NCBI RefSeq assembly: GCF_012958305.1
Contig: NZ_JABBYO010000010.1
Location: 62,001-126,000, forward strand
Origin: Tautonia rosea
Lineage (GTDB): Bacteria > Planctomycetota > Planctomycetia > Isosphaerales > Isosphaeraceae
Direction: 5' to 3'
DNA length: 64,000 bases
The translations under genes were made by a program, and so were the position numbers. Within the stretch, counting starts at the first letter, position 1. Each line of letters begins with the position of its first letter. This document shows, piece after piece, positions 44,962 to 53,832 of the stretch. The notes beneath the pieces are model-generated. The model did no database searches. It was not told the origin of the DNA and saw only the letters and a program-made list of their open reading frames with translations.

Positions 44962-45897
44962 ATGCTCGACCGATTTGGCTCTGCCGCTCTCGTGCTCGCC
45001 GCCCTCCTGATCGCCCCGGCGACCGCCGCCGACATTCCCCCCGTGCCGGCCGAGAACGGGGTCGGACAGTTCACGCATGATTACGCCAACGTGCTCGACG
45101 AGCAGGCCCGGGCCCGCATCGCCGAGGCCCAGCGCGCCGCCTTCGAGCAGCACGACACCCCCATCATCGTCGTCACCATCACCGCGATGGCCGCCTACAA
45201 CCACCAGGGGCCGATCGATCCGCTCGCTCGCGAGTGGTTCGACGCCTGGCAGATCGGCACGCTCAACCGTCCCGGCGGAGGGGCCAACACGGGCATCCTC
45301 GTGCTCGTCAGCCTTGGCGACCGCAGGGCCCGGATCGAGCTGGGGGCCGACTGGGGCCGCCGCTGGGACGACTTCTCCCAGCGCGTGATGGACACCGAAA
45401 TGATCCCCCGCTTCAAGCAAGGAGACTACAGAGCCGGCATTGTCTCCGCAGTCGCTTCCCTCTCCGAAATGGCCGCGATCGGTCCCAACGGATCTCCGCC
45501 GAAGCCGCGGCTCGGCCAACGCATCGGCGGAGAGTTCCGCCACCTCTCGCAGACCAATGGACTTCCGCTGATGCTGATCGGAGGCTTGCTTGGCCTGGGA
45601 ACCCTCGTCCTCGCGCTCGGAATCGTCGCTCCCCAACTCGGATTCCCGGAAAACACTCGGAAGTGGCTGATCTTCGGTGGGCTTGGCCTCATCGCGGCGG
45701 CCTTCTTCAGCTGGCTCGTGCTCATCGCGGCGATTGTGATCCTCGCCATCCGACACGCCCCCAGCAGTGGCGACTCCTCCTGGCGAGGCGGCGGTCACTA
45801 CCGCGGTGGCAGTGGCGGTGGAGGGGGCGGCAGCTTCAGCGGTGGCGGCTTCAGCGGTGGCTCCTCCGGGGGCGGCGGCGCCAGCGGTGGCTGGTGA
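44962..45897 (+). CDS. TPM-domain secreted/membrane protein with Gly-rich C-terminus
   Basis: The predicted protein has 311 residues. A signal peptide (about 1-22) precedes a TPM-phosphatase domain (about 35-170), with FTHDYANVLDEQARARI, NTGILVLVS and GDYRAGI. Two membrane segments follow (about 198-215 and 232-255), then a Gly/Ser-rich tail ending SGGGFSGGSSGGGGASGGW, the usual end of YgcG-type proteins. The TPM domain is a lipid/phosphate-associated module of unclear role. It is the second gene after a membrane protein in the same direction and may be part of the same envelope function. Confidence 0.85.
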   Translation: MLDRFGSAALVLAALLIAPATAADIPPVPAENGVGQFTHDYANVLDEQARARIAEAQRAAFEQHDTPIIVVTITAMAAYNHQGPIDPLAREWFDAWQIGTLNRPGGGANTGILVLVSLGDRRARIELGADWGRRWDDFSQRVMDTEMIPRFKQGDYRAGIVSAVASLSEMAAIGPNGSPPKPRLGQRIGGEFRHLSQTNGLPLMLIGGLLGLGTLVLALGIVAPQLGFPENTRKWLIFGGLGLIAAAFFSWLVLIAAIVILAIRHAPSSGDSSWRGGGHYRGGSGGGGGGSFSGGGFSGGSSGGGGASGGW

Positions 45898-46113
45898 GCA
45901 CGCGGGCCGATCGCCTGCTTCCTGACGAGGGAGGGCCGACCATCGACCCTCCCCCGCCGTCGTGCTGGCCCGGCAGATCCAAAGCCGTCCCGCCCGGCAT
46001 CTCCACCTCCGGATGGCCCCGGTCCTCGCTCCTCCTCAATCTCAACCGCGGAACGCGTTTCCGACCTCCCCCGGAAAATTTCTTTCCCCATGCCTCTTGA
46101 TCGTCCGATCTTG

Positions 46114-46127
46114 GTTGTATATACATC
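46114..46127. promoter_or_regulatory. Candidate MarR operator upstream of marR
   Basis: GTTGTATATACATC (46114-46127) is an imperfect palindrome: GTTGTA, TA, TACATC. It lies 17 bases before the marR start, so binding would block its own transcription. A closely related site precedes the ABC permease gene. Confidence 0.55.
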
Positions 46128-46144
46128 TTGCGAAGGAGAATGCC

Positions 46145-46591
46145 ATGACCCCCGAGGAGTCTCGAGCGACCGCCTGGCGATTGGGCAGGCAATGCCTGGC
46201 GATTCGGATGCGGTTGCTCAACCGCGTCGTCGGTGGGATCTACGACGACGCCTTGCGGCCGATCGGCGTCCGGATTGCGCAGTTCAGCCTGCTCACGGCC
46301 ATTGCCGGCACCGAGCCGATCCGCCCCGGCGACCTCGCGACGCTCTTGCGGATGGACAAGTCCACCGTCAGCCGAGACGTCGACCGCCTGAAGGCCAGCG
46401 GCTGGGTCGTCACCGAACCAGCCCCGAAAGGCCGAGGCCAGGTCCTCCTCCTGACCGAGGCCGGCCGAGGTATCCTCGCCGCCTGTCTTCCCGCCTGGGA
46501 AGCCGCTCAGGCCGAGGCCGCCCGGCTGCTCGGCCCCGAGGGCGTCCGCTCCCTGCACGACGCCGCACCCGAGTTTCCCCCCAAATGCTAG
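46145..46591 (+). CDS. MarR-family transcriptional regulator
   Basis: The predicted protein has 148 residues, a winged-helix dimer that binds palindromic DNA. The recognition region is LATLLRMDKSTVSRDVDRLKASGWV with a wing (PAPKGRGQVLLLT). The ATG at 46145 has GAAGGAGAATGCC upstream, and the in-frame extension to 45962 is not MarR-like. Its gene and the ABC exporter gene each have a nearly identical GTTGTA-type palindrome in front, so it likely autoregulates and controls the exporter. A small molecule exported by the ABC system would be the plausible inducer. Confidence 0.88.
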   Translation: MTPEESRATAWRLGRQCLAIRMRLLNRVVGGIYDDALRPIGVRIAQFSLLTAIAGTEPIRPGDLATLLRMDKSTVSRDVDRLKASGWVVTEPAPKGRGQVLLLTEAGRGILAACLPAWEAAQAEAARLLGPEGVRSLHDAAPEFPPKC

Positions 46592-46610
46592 GTTTTCCCG
46601 TATCCTGAAA

Positions 46611-46624
46611 GTTGTATCTACAAC
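46611..46624. promoter_or_regulatory. Candidate MarR operator upstream of the ABC exporter
   Basis: GTTGTATCTACAAC (46611-46624) is an exact palindrome with a two-base centre (GTTGTA, TC, TACAAC), 14 bases before the permease ATG. It shares GTTGTAT with the site upstream of marR. Confidence 0.65.
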
Positions 46625-46638
46625 AAAAGGACGCTTCG

Positions 46639-47778
46639 ATGAATCGGATCGCGCTGCGGATGCTGATGGGGGACCGTGGCAAGTACCTCGGCCTGATCTT
46701 CGGCGTCACCTTTGCCACCCACCTGATGAGCCAGCAGGTTTCGATCTTCATGGGGATCGTCTCCCGCACCGGCAACGCGATTCTCGACGTTCGAGACGCG
46801 GACATCTGGGTGATGGATGAGCGCGTCCGCTTTGTCGACGAGGCTCCGCCCATGCCCGACTCCGACCTGATGCGCGTTCGAGGCGTGCCGGGGGTCTCCT
46901 GGGCGGTCCCCCTGTACAAGGGGGCGGCTCGGGCTCGGCTCGAAGACGGCGAGGTCCGCAACCTGATGCTCACCGGGCTCGACGACGCCTCGCTCGTCGG
47001 CGCACCGTCGCACCTGATCGCCGGCCGGCTCGACGACCTCAGAAGGCCCGACGCCGTCATCCTCGACACCGCCGGCTACGAGTGGATGTGGGGCAAGGAA
47101 CCCTACCGCCTTGGCCGCACCTTCCAGATCAACGACCGGCGGGCCGTCCTGGTTGGCGTCTGCTCGGTCGGATCACCGTTCTTTTCGGTTCCTCAGGTGT
47201 ACACCCGATACAGCAACGCCCTGCGATTCGCCCCTCCCGAACGCAACGCCATGACCTACGTCCTGGCCTCCCCTCGGCCGGGCGAGGACCCCCGCCTCGT
47301 CGCCGAGCGCATCACCGAGCAGACCGGCCGCCTGGCCCTGACCCGCTCCGCGTTCTTCTGGAAGACGATCCGATACTTCCTCTCCTCGACCGGCATCCCG
47401 GTCAATTTCGGCGTGACGATCGCGCTGGGCTTCCTCGTCGGCGCCGCGGTCACCGGCCAGACCCTCTACCTGTTCACGATCGAGAACCTTCGCCAGTTCG
47501 GCGCGCTGAAGGCGATGGGCGTCCGGAACGGCCGGATCCTTCGGATGATCCTCCTACAGGCGACGGTCGTCGGTGGTCTCGGCTACGGCCTGGGGGTGGG
47601 GATGACCGCGATCTTCTTCATCACCACTGGCCAGGTCACCCACCTGGCCGGCCTTGCGATGACCCCAGTCGCCTTCCTGGGCACCGGCCTGGCCGTTTTC
47701 GTCATCATCCTGCTCACGAGCTTCATCAGCGCCCGGAAGGTGCTCGCTCTCGAACCCGCCGTGGTCTTCCGAGGCTGA
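46639..47778 (+). CDS. DevC/MacB-type ABC transporter permease
   Basis: The predicted protein has 379 residues and the FtsX-like fold of MacB/LolC/DevC permeases: N-terminal helix at about residues 16-35, a large external MacB-type domain (about 40-240), then three helices (about 258-280, 307-332, 342-362). The FRQFGALKAMGV-like region NLRQFGALKAMGVRNGRI couples to the ATPase. It is the first of three exporter genes (permease, ATPase, adaptor), regulated by the upstream MarR protein. The ATG at 46639 follows AAAAGGACGCTTCG. Such systems export lipids, peptides or small toxins. Confidence 0.85.
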   Translation: MNRIALRMLMGDRGKYLGLIFGVTFATHLMSQQVSIFMGIVSRTGNAILDVRDADIWVMDERVRFVDEAPPMPDSDLMRVRGVPGVSWAVPLYKGAARARLEDGEVRNLMLTGLDDASLVGAPSHLIAGRLDDLRRPDAVILDTAGYEWMWGKEPYRLGRTFQINDRRAVLVGVCSVGSPFFSVPQVYTRYSNALRFAPPERNAMTYVLASPRPGEDPRLVAERITEQTGRLALTRSAFFWKTIRYFLSSTGIPVNFGVTIALGFLVGAAVTGQTLYLFTIENLRQFGALKAMGVRNGRILRMILLQATVVGGLGYGLGVGMTAIFFITTGQVTHLAGLAMTPVAFLGTGLAVFVIILLTSFISARKVLALEPAVVFRG

Positions 47779-47852
47779 GTGATCTGCATCGCTCATTCAG
47801 ACAAGTGAATCACAACGTTTTTCGAAACTCAGGCCCGACGGAGTCTCTTTTC

Positions 47853-48602
47853 ATGACCCTGCTCGTCGAGCATCCCCGTGCCGAACGTTCTCCGATCGAT
47901 GAGGCTCGTCCCCTCCCTCCGGCGGTCCGCTGCCGAGGCTTATCGAAGGAGTTCGGTACAGGAGAGGCGCGATCGACCGTCCTTCGGGGGATCGACCTCG
48001 ACGTCCCGCCCGGCGAGCTGACCCTCTTGGTCGGCCCCTCCGGTTGCGGCAAGACGACCTTGATCTCGATCATCGCCGGTCTGCTCAACCCGACCTCCGG
48101 CTCGGTTCAGGTTCTCGGCCGCGACCTCGGTACGCTTTCGGGAAACGAGCTGGTCGACTTCCGGGCGGCGCACATCGGCTTCGTCTTCCAGCAATACAAC
48201 CTTCTCCCTGCCCTCTCGGCCGCCGAGAACGCGGCCGTCCCCCTGGTCATTGCCGGGGTCCCCTGGGCCGAGGCGGTCGCCCGAGGCCGGGCGATGCTCG
48301 ACGCCGTCGGCCTGGCTCACCGGGCCGACGCCCCGCCGTCGCAGCTCTCCGGCGGCCAGCAGCAGCGGGTGGCGATCGCTCGAGCCCTGGTCAGCGAGCC
48401 TCGCCTGCTCGTCTGCGACGAACCGACCGCCGCCCTCGACGCCTCCTCCGGCCGGACCGTCATGGAACTGATTCGCTCCGTCTCTGTCCGCCCCGACCGC
48501 GCGGTCATCGTCGTCACCCACGACTCCCGCGTCCTCGACCTCGGAGACCGCACCATCGCCATGGTCGACGGCATGATCGACTCGGTCTCGGTTCGATCGT
48601 GA
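47853..48602 (+). CDS. ABC transporter ATPase of a DevA/LolD/MacB-type exporter
   Basis: The predicted protein has 249 residues. Walker A is GPSGCGKTT (61-69), the Q-loop lies in FVFQQYN, the signature is LSGGQQQR (165-172), Walker B is LLVCDE (185-190) and the switch His is H223 in THD. It is a complete nucleotide-binding domain. It lies 74 bases after the permease and 74 bases before the adaptor gene, on the same strand. The leader of about 22 residues before RCRGLSKEF is typical. ATP hydrolysis here drives extrusion via the periplasmic adaptor. Confidence 0.93.
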   Translation: MTLLVEHPRAERSPIDEARPLPPAVRCRGLSKEFGTGEARSTVLRGIDLDVPPGELTLLVGPSGCGKTTLISIIAGLLNPTSGSVQVLGRDLGTLSGNELVDFRAAHIGFVFQQYNLLPALSAAENAAVPLVIAGVPWAEAVARGRAMLDAVGLAHRADAPPSQLSGGQQQRVAIARALVSEPRLLVCDEPTAALDASSGRTVMELIRSVSVRPDRAVIVVTHDSRVLDLGDRTIAMVDGMIDSVSVRS

Positions 48603-48676
48603 ATTCAATGACATGAACTTGTGATCCTTCAAGACGGCCCGACGATCGAGCCGTCGTCCCGACCTCGGAGAGCCTG

Positions 48677-49792
48677 ATGAACCTGATTTCAAGCTTGATG
48701 GGCCGCCTGGCGATCCCGGCCCTCGCGCTGACGATGGGCACGCTGGGGGCGTATCATGTCCACCGGGAATCGCAATCGCCCGGCGCGTCCGAGCCCCCGG
48801 CCTCGCCGTCGACCTCCCCCTACGACGAGGCGATCGCGGTGGCCGGCCTGGTCGAGGCCCGATCCGAGAACATCGCCGTGGGATCGGCCCTGTCCGGGGT
48901 CGTGCTGGAGGTCTTCGTCTCCGGCGACCGCGTCGGCGCGACGGTCGCCGCCGGCGACCCTTTATTCCGGGTCGATGACCGTCATCTGAGGGCCGAGCGC
49001 GCCGCGGCCCAGGCTCGGCTCGACGCCGCCGCAGCCCGGCTCGATCGACTCCGGATCAGCCCCCGGCCCGAGGAGATCCCCCCGAGCCTCGCCCAGATCG
49101 AGACGGCTGAGGGCCGCGTTGCGCTGGCCCTTGATAAGCTCGAACGCGCCCGGAGGCTCGTCGGCCGCGATGCCGTCTCGACCGAACGGCTCGTCGAACG
49201 CGAGCTGGAATACCGCATCGCCTGCGCCGAGCTTGACCGCGTCCGAGGCGAGCACGCCTTGCTCATCGCCGGTGCCTGGGAAGCCGATCTCTCGGTCCTG
49301 GAGGCCGAGCAGGCCCAGGCCGCCGCCGAGGTCGCCCGGCTCGAGGTCGAGATCGACCGCGCCACCGTTCGAGCCCCCATCAACGGCACGGTCCTTCGCG
49401 TCTCGGTTCGCCCCGGAGAACAGGTCGCGGCCCTCCCCGACGCCCCGCTCGTGGTCCTCGGCGATCTCTCGGCCGTCTTCGTCCGTGCCGAGGTCGACGA
49501 GGAAGAGATCCCTCGGCTCCGCCCCGGCGCTCCCGCCCGAGCCTTCACCCGGGGCGACGGCCAAAATCCCCGGCCGCTCCGGTTCGTCCGGGTCGAGCCC
49601 CTGGTCCTTCCCAAACGTTCGCTCACCGGCTTGGGTGGAGAACGTGTCGATACCCGAGTCCTTGAGGTCCTCTTCGAGGTTGAAGACCCCCATTCGACTC
49701 CCCTCTTTGTCGGTCAGCAGATGGACGTCTTCATCGACACCCGCCCTTCGCCAACCCTCGCATCTGACGATCCTCGCCGGGAATCGGAGTAA
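48677..49792 (+). CDS. HlyD/DevB-family periplasmic adaptor of the ABC exporter
   Basis: The predicted protein has 371 residues. One N-terminal anchor helix (LAIPALALTMGTLGAYH) is followed by a lipoyl half, an alpha-helical hairpin rich in A, E, R and L (about 90-200), and the second lipoyl half APINGTVLRVSVRPGEQV. Beta-barrel and membrane-proximal domains follow. Residues such as APINGTVL are highly typical. It is the third gene of the exporter and would bridge permease and outer-membrane components. No TolC-type gene is next to it, so the outer-membrane partner would be elsewhere. Confidence 0.88.
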   Translation: MNLISSLMGRLAIPALALTMGTLGAYHVHRESQSPGASEPPASPSTSPYDEAIAVAGLVEARSENIAVGSALSGVVLEVFVSGDRVGATVAAGDPLFRVDDRHLRAERAAAQARLDAAAARLDRLRISPRPEEIPPSLAQIETAEGRVALALDKLERARRLVGRDAVSTERLVERELEYRIACAELDRVRGEHALLIAGAWEADLSVLEAEQAQAAAEVARLEVEIDRATVRAPINGTVLRVSVRPGEQVAALPDAPLVVLGDLSAVFVRAEVDEEEIPRLRPGAPARAFTRGDGQNPRPLRFVRVEPLVLPKRSLTGLGGERVDTRVLEVLFEVEDPHSTPLFVGQQMDVFIDTRPSPTLASDDPRRESE

Positions 49793-49847
49793 TCACCGCG
49801 TCCCGGCCGAGGCTCGCCGTTCTTTCGATCGCTCGTTCGGCTCGCCC

Positions 49848-49899
49848 TGCCTTCCCCCTCCCTCTCCCCCGATCGCACGGGGGAAGCAGGGGGAAGGCA
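49848..49899. terminator. Nested hairpins between exporter and Tat protein genes
   Basis: TGCCTTCCCCCT (49848-49859) pairs with AGGGGGAAGGCA (49888-49899) as a perfect 12-bp stem, and an inner CCCCC (49866-49870) pairs with GGGGG (49879-49883). It lies between convergent genes and can terminate both. Confidence 0.5.
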
Positions 49900-49926
49900 A
49901 GGCTTGCCGTGTTGATGAGCGATTGC

Positions 49927-51135
49927 TTACGTCTTCGGGCCGCCCATCGACCTCGCCGAGGCCAGCGCCAGCAGGGCATAGGCGGTCACAAGGTTCGGGT
50001 CCCCTTCCATCCAGCGATCAGCCGGGTTGACCCACTCGCCGAGCTCCCCCTGACGCTCGGCCAGCGCCGCGACCAGGTCGGCCCGCCAGTCGTGCGAGAC
50101 CCCTTCGGCATCCACCAGGGCCGGATCGCCGAGCGCCGCCAGGGCCTTGGCGAAGGTCTGGTAGTAGTAGAACAGACCTTGCTGGCCCAGCCCCGGATTC
50201 TCGTCGAGCGCGTAGTTCTGCCGGATGAACTCATAGGCTGCCTTCACCCGAGGGTCATCCATCGACAAACCGGCATACACCATGCTTTTGAGCCCCGCAT
50301 AGGTCATGCTCGCATACGACCGCAGGCCGCCGCCGGGGGCGTCGCCGGCCTGGCTCTCGCCACCGTTGGCCGGGGTGTAGATGAACCCGCCGTCGTTGAC
50401 CTTCTTGGCGAACGGCTGATCGTTGAACTCGCTGTCGAGGTTCTGCGACCTTGAGACGAACAGCAACGCCTTCTGCAAGGCCGGGTCGTCCTCGGGCAGA
50501 CCCGTTTCCCGAAGCGCCTCGATCATGAACGACGTGTTCGACATGTCCGGCCGGCTTTTGCCGCCGTATCCGGCCCCACCGTAGAACGGGTCGGCCGGGG
50601 TCTTCCCCTCGGTTTCGTCCCACTGCAGGCCGATCAACGATGACTGCCCCCCTGCAATCGCCGCGTCGTAACGGTCTCCGACCCCTTTGGCCTTGGCCTC
50701 ATGAAACGCCATGATCCCGATGGCCATCAAATAATTCGCATGCGGCCCCTCGGCCTGCCTCCCGTCCGGGCCGATCGTCTGCTCGATCAGCGCCAGCCCT
50801 TTTTCCACCACCGGATCGAACGGTGTGACCCCCGACCGCAAGAGGCTCGTCACCACCAGGCCCGTAATCCCCGGGCTGATGTTCGTCGACCACCCGCCTC
50901 CTTCTTCCTGCCTGCTCTTGAGAAACGCCACGCCCCTGGCCGTCAGCGTCTCACTGCTCGGGCTTCCCTGCTCCTGCCCGATCGCCCCCGATCGGCCCCC
51001 GATCGCCCAGAACCCGAGCACCCCCGCTCCCGCCCCTTGAAGAAATCGCCGACGGTCTTGTCTCTGGTGCAACACGTCTGTCTGCCTCCGTTTCCGTTTG
51101 ACCGTTCCGATTCCGGTTCCGCGTTCCTCATCCAC
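49927..51135 (-). CDS. Tat-exported alpha/alpha-toroid (squalene cyclase/prenyltransferase-like) protein
   Basis: The predicted protein has 402 residues. An N-terminal twin-arginine signal is visible: RRRFLQGAGAGVLGF (about residues 28-42). The mature part has repeated helical hairpins with the toroid-type consensus: KSRQEEGGGWSTN, DRYDAAIAGGQ, GKSRPDMSNTSFMIEAL, LRSYASMTYAGLKSM, and NPGLGQQGLFYYYQ. Such folds occur in terpenoid cyclases, prenyltransferases and complement-like proteins; the DXDD cyclase acid motif is not evident, so enzymatic function is open. Folding before export would fit Tat. The start ATG at 51135 is not well supported; an internal start is possible. Confidence 0.75.
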   Translation of the reverse strand: MDEERGTGIGTVKRKRRQTDVLHQRQDRRRFLQGAGAGVLGFWAIGGRSGAIGQEQGSPSSETLTARGVAFLKSRQEEGGGWSTNISPGITGLVVTSLLRSGVTPFDPVVEKGLALIEQTIGPDGRQAEGPHANYLMAIGIMAFHEAKAKGVGDRYDAAIAGGQSSLIGLQWDETEGKTPADPFYGGAGYGGKSRPDMSNTSFMIEALRETGLPEDDPALQKALLFVSRSQNLDSEFNDQPFAKKVNDGGFIYTPANGGESQAGDAPGGGLRSYASMTYAGLKSMVYAGLSMDDPRVKAAYEFIRQNYALDENPGLGQQGLFYYYQTFAKALAALGDPALVDAEGVSHDWRADLVAALAERQGELGEWVNPADRWMEGDPNLVTAYALLALASARSMGGPKT

Positions 51136-51233
51136 GAGCCGAGCGGGACCGCCTCAGGCGCTCGTCAAAACGCGTTTTCATTATAGCCACGGTCCACGCG
51201 ATTTCGCCCTGATTCGTCCCTCGGTTTCCTCCA

Positions 51234-51533
51234 TCATGCCTCGAAGAGCGGTGGGAGATCGCGCGCCCCGTGAAGGATACGGATGATTTCGATGCCATCG
51301 CCATCTGCGGTTGGACGGTAGAAGACGACGTACTTCCAGACGGTGAAGTGACGGAGATTCTGCGCGAACTCTTCGGCGGAAGCCCCCATCAAGGGATGGT
51401 TCGCGTATCGCTCGCATCCTTCGTCAAGCATCTCGGCGAAGCGATCCGCGAGCTGCGAACCTTGCGTGTCCAGGTCGTCGAAGATCCCCTCCAGGTCTTC
51501 CTGAGCCTGTCGAGAGCGGATGACCCGGGGCAT
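51234..51533 (-). CDS. ParE/RelE-family toxin
   Basis: The predicted protein has 99 residues: PRVIRSRQAQEDLEGIFDDL, ERYANHPLMGASAEEF, RHFTVWKYVVFYRPTADG and EIIRILHGARD, all typical of the ParE toxin fold. Its last residues, DLPPLFEA, close the domain. It lies after the antitoxin, with which it overlaps by one base (TGATG), the normal order and coupling. The toxin would block gyrase or cleave mRNA; the ParE assignment is favoured. Both reading frames are intact, so this is a complete module. Confidence 0.88.
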   Translation of the reverse strand: MPRVIRSRQAQEDLEGIFDDLDTQGSQLADRFAEMLDEGCERYANHPLMGASAEEFAQNLRHFTVWKYVVFYRPTADGDGIEIIRILHGARDLPPLFEA

Positions 51534-51802
51534 CAGCCCACATCCTTGCCGTCCCGCCGACGGCGGCGAACCGTCGCGAGCGAGCCTTGAACATCCAGCG
51601 GCGCCACCTCGCCCCGGTCGGCCTGGTCGATGCCGATCTGGATCTCCTTCCGCAGTTCTTCGAGCCTCATCTCCCGGATGCGGTCCCGCTCCTCCAGCAA
51701 TCGAAGGGCCTCGCCCACCACCTCGCTCGCCGACAGATACCTCCCGCTCTCCACCTTGCTTCGGATGATCTTCTCCAGCTCCGGCGTCAGGGAAACGTCC
51801 AT
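51533..51802 (-). CDS. ParD-like antitoxin
   Basis: The predicted protein has 89 residues: SLTPELEKIIRSKVESGRYLSASEVVGEALRLLEERD is a ribbon-helix-helix domain with the RYxxxSEVxREALRxLE signature of ParD. The C-terminal part, with DQADRGEVAPLD, would thread into the toxin. The ATG at 51802 has AAGGAG about nine bases upstream. It overlaps the toxin start by one base (TGATG), which ensures coupling. The pair should autoregulate via the ribbon-helix-helix domain. Confidence 0.88.
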   Translation of the reverse strand: MDVSLTPELEKIIRSKVESGRYLSASEVVGEALRLLEERDRIREMRLEELRKEIQIGIDQADRGEVAPLDVQGSLATVRRRRRDGKDVG

Positions 51803-52094
51803 CGAACCGGCTCCTTTTCGATCGCGTCGGCCTCCCCCGTCAGAATACGTCCCGATCGCGCAGCCTGTCAAAAGACTGCGATCCCCCTCAGGCACCCGAG
51901 GCGCCGAGCGCCGCCCCGCGCCCGAATCCAGCGTCTGTGTGCCCCGCTCGCCTCGTGCAGGGGAGCGGGAACGATGCCGATCTCAGCTTCTCCGACGGGG
52001 CCAGGGGTCGGGAGCGATCGGCGGAAGGGGGAGGGGGGAGGCGAGAGGGGCCGCCCTCCCCTCCTCCATGAGGGAGTCCGGCAAGGGCCCTGGC

Positions 52095-52763
52095 TCAGCG
52101 GGCCGGCGCATGCGGCCGACGACGGCGATGCAGGCCGACACCGACGCCGACGACCGAGGCGAGGCCGACCAGCACGATCGACGACGGCTCGGGGATGGCC
52201 GTCAGTCGGAGCTGCCAGGAGCCGAGCGAACCCGAATCGCCGTCGGCGTTGTCGCTGATCGACAGCCGCCAGGTCCCCGCGGCGAGGACGCCATTGAAGG
52301 CCGAGAGCAGCGAGACGGAGCCTTCGACCGTCGTGGCGAAATAGTCCCCACCAGGGATGTCGAAATTATTGCCACCCCCCTTGGCGGCGGCCCAGAGGTC
52401 GCCCGTGAAGGCGTCGTTGAAGGCGTAGTCTCCGTTGAAATCGGAGGCGTCGCCAACGCCCGAATTCCCCGTGCGGTCGATCCGGTTGAACAGGTCGACT
52501 GTCGTGCCCGAATCGACGTGCGTCAAGGAGGCAATCAGGTCGCCGACCCAGGTGTGGGTCAGGCCGAGCAGGGTGACCGTCACGTCGGTGATGGCCAGGG
52601 ACTCGGAGACGACGATGTCCGAGGTGAGAACGCCCGGGGTGCCCCCGGAGGACTGGGGGATGTCCCCACCAGCCCCCGTGAAGGTCAGGGTCTCCGCCCG
52701 GGCGAAACCGGCGCCGGCCAGCAGCAGGGCTACGCAGGCCGTCATGCGGCAAAGCAATTTCAT
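52095..52763 (-). CDS. PEP-CTERM protein with proprotein convertase P-domain
   Basis: The predicted protein has 222 residues. A signal peptide (MKLLCRMTACVALLLAGAGF) precedes a P-domain-like beta-sandwich with GLTHTWVGDLIASLTHVDSG and GTWRLSISDNADGDSGSLGSW, the characteristic signature of the proprotein convertase P-domain. The C-terminus is a PEP-CTERM sorting signal: IPEPSSIVLVGLAS then a short hydrophobic helix and RRRR. This targets the protein to the EpsH/XrtA-type exosortase, for export and likely surface or matrix attachment. The ATG at 52763 has GAGG upstream; a longer frame to 52814 is less likely. Confidence 0.85.
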   Translation of the reverse strand: MKLLCRMTACVALLLAGAGFARAETLTFTGAGGDIPQSSGGTPGVLTSDIVVSESLAITDVTVTLLGLTHTWVGDLIASLTHVDSGTTVDLFNRIDRTGNSGVGDASDFNGDYAFNDAFTGDLWAAAKGGGNNFDIPGGDYFATTVEGSVSLLSAFNGVLAAGTWRLSISDNADGDSGSLGSWQLRLTAIPEPSSIVLVGLASVVGVGVGLHRRRRPHAPAR

Positions 52764-53286
52764 AAGTGATTCCTCAAAAGGTGCGAGATAAAGGTGTGAA
52801 CGAACGGCATCCATCCATGAAAAACAACCCCGGCCGGCGTCGGTTGGTGCGCGGGCACCTCAGTGGCCCGAGCGATTCGGAGCGAACGTGCCGTCGATCG
52901 CCGGCGGCTCCCTGCGGTGCATGAGCGATTTGAGCCGTTCCCGGACCTCATCGCAACACATTTTTCCCATGACGTTATAATTCAATATCACCGACCCCGA
53001 ACCGTAGGTCCCCTGACACCGACCGCGGTTTTCCGATGCCTGAGGCACCCAAGGCGTCGGGAAACGCCTTTTGCGCGACGCTCAAGGCCGACAGCGCACT
53101 TCGACGCCTCTCGCGGCCTCGCGTCCCGATCTCAGGGAGAAGGGAAGTCCCGTAGGGTGTGTCGAGTCCTCGAAGACGCACCGATCCACCTTGTAAACTC
53201 CAGAGATACTCCAGGAAGCCGGGGGCCAGGCCGCCCTGATCGGCTCATTCGACCGCGGGACGACATCGCCGGGGGGGCGACCGCTC
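52764..53286. other. Intergenic region with AT-rich segment and a terminator-like stem
   Basis: This 523-base region has no credible gene. It holds an AT-rich island near 52960-53000 with TTATAAT, and a stem AAGGCGT (53051-53057) / ACGCCTT (53064-53070) followed by TTTT on the plus strand. No obvious gene lies immediately upstream on the plus strand that this could terminate. Confidence 0.4.
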
Positions 53287-53832
53287 ATGCTGCTGATGGC
53301 CATCGAGCAGGACGACCGGATCATCTGGGTCGTCGTCGAGCAGCACCGGCCGAAGGGCCGCATCCGCAGCCGGATCGTGCTCCACCTCGGCCAGTATCGG
53401 GATCGTGACGAGGCCGAGGCCGCCTTCCTCGATCGGTTGCAAACCAGCCCCATGCTCCACGCCGTCGCCGAGCGCTGGGCGGCGAACGCCGAAGACGTCC
53501 TCACCGACCGCAAGGCGCGGGCCCGCTTCCTCTTGCACGGCGTCAGCACCGGTGGGATCGCCGAGTACGCCGACGACTTCCTGCTCAAGCGTGAGCAGCA
53601 GGAACGGCAGGCGAGGGAGCGTGCCCGCGCCGCCTCCTGGCCCGCCGGGATCCCCTCCGTCGCCTTCGCGACGCTCGGCCTGCCGACCGCCGCGTCGCTG
53701 GCCGAGATCAAGGCCGCCTACCGCCGGCGAGCCTTCCTCCTCCACCCGGACCGCGGCGGCGACCACGCGGCGATGGTCGCGCTGAACGCCGCCTACGAAG
53801 ATGCGGCCTGGTACGCCGAGTGGAGGGGCTGA
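53287..53832 (+). CDS. J-domain protein with C-terminal J domain
   Basis: The predicted protein has 181 residues. The J domain is at the C-terminus rather than the N-terminus: FATLGLPTAASLAEIKAAYRRRAF, HPD at 153-155 in LHPDRGG, then MVALNAAYEDA. It lacks the G/F and zinc-finger parts of canonical DnaJ and so is a class C co-chaperone that would recruit DnaK through HPD. The first 120 residues form an unrecognised region with a charged helix (REQQERQARERARA). The ATG at 53287 is the only reasonable start. It stands alone between two intergenic regions. Confidence 0.82.
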   Translation: MLLMAIEQDDRIIWVVVEQHRPKGRIRSRIVLHLGQYRDRDEAEAAFLDRLQTSPMLHAVAERWAANAEDVLTDRKARARFLLHGVSTGGIAEYADDFLLKREQQERQARERARAASWPAGIPSVAFATLGLPTAASLAEIKAAYRRRAFLLHPDRGGDHAAMVALNAAYEDAAWYAEWRG

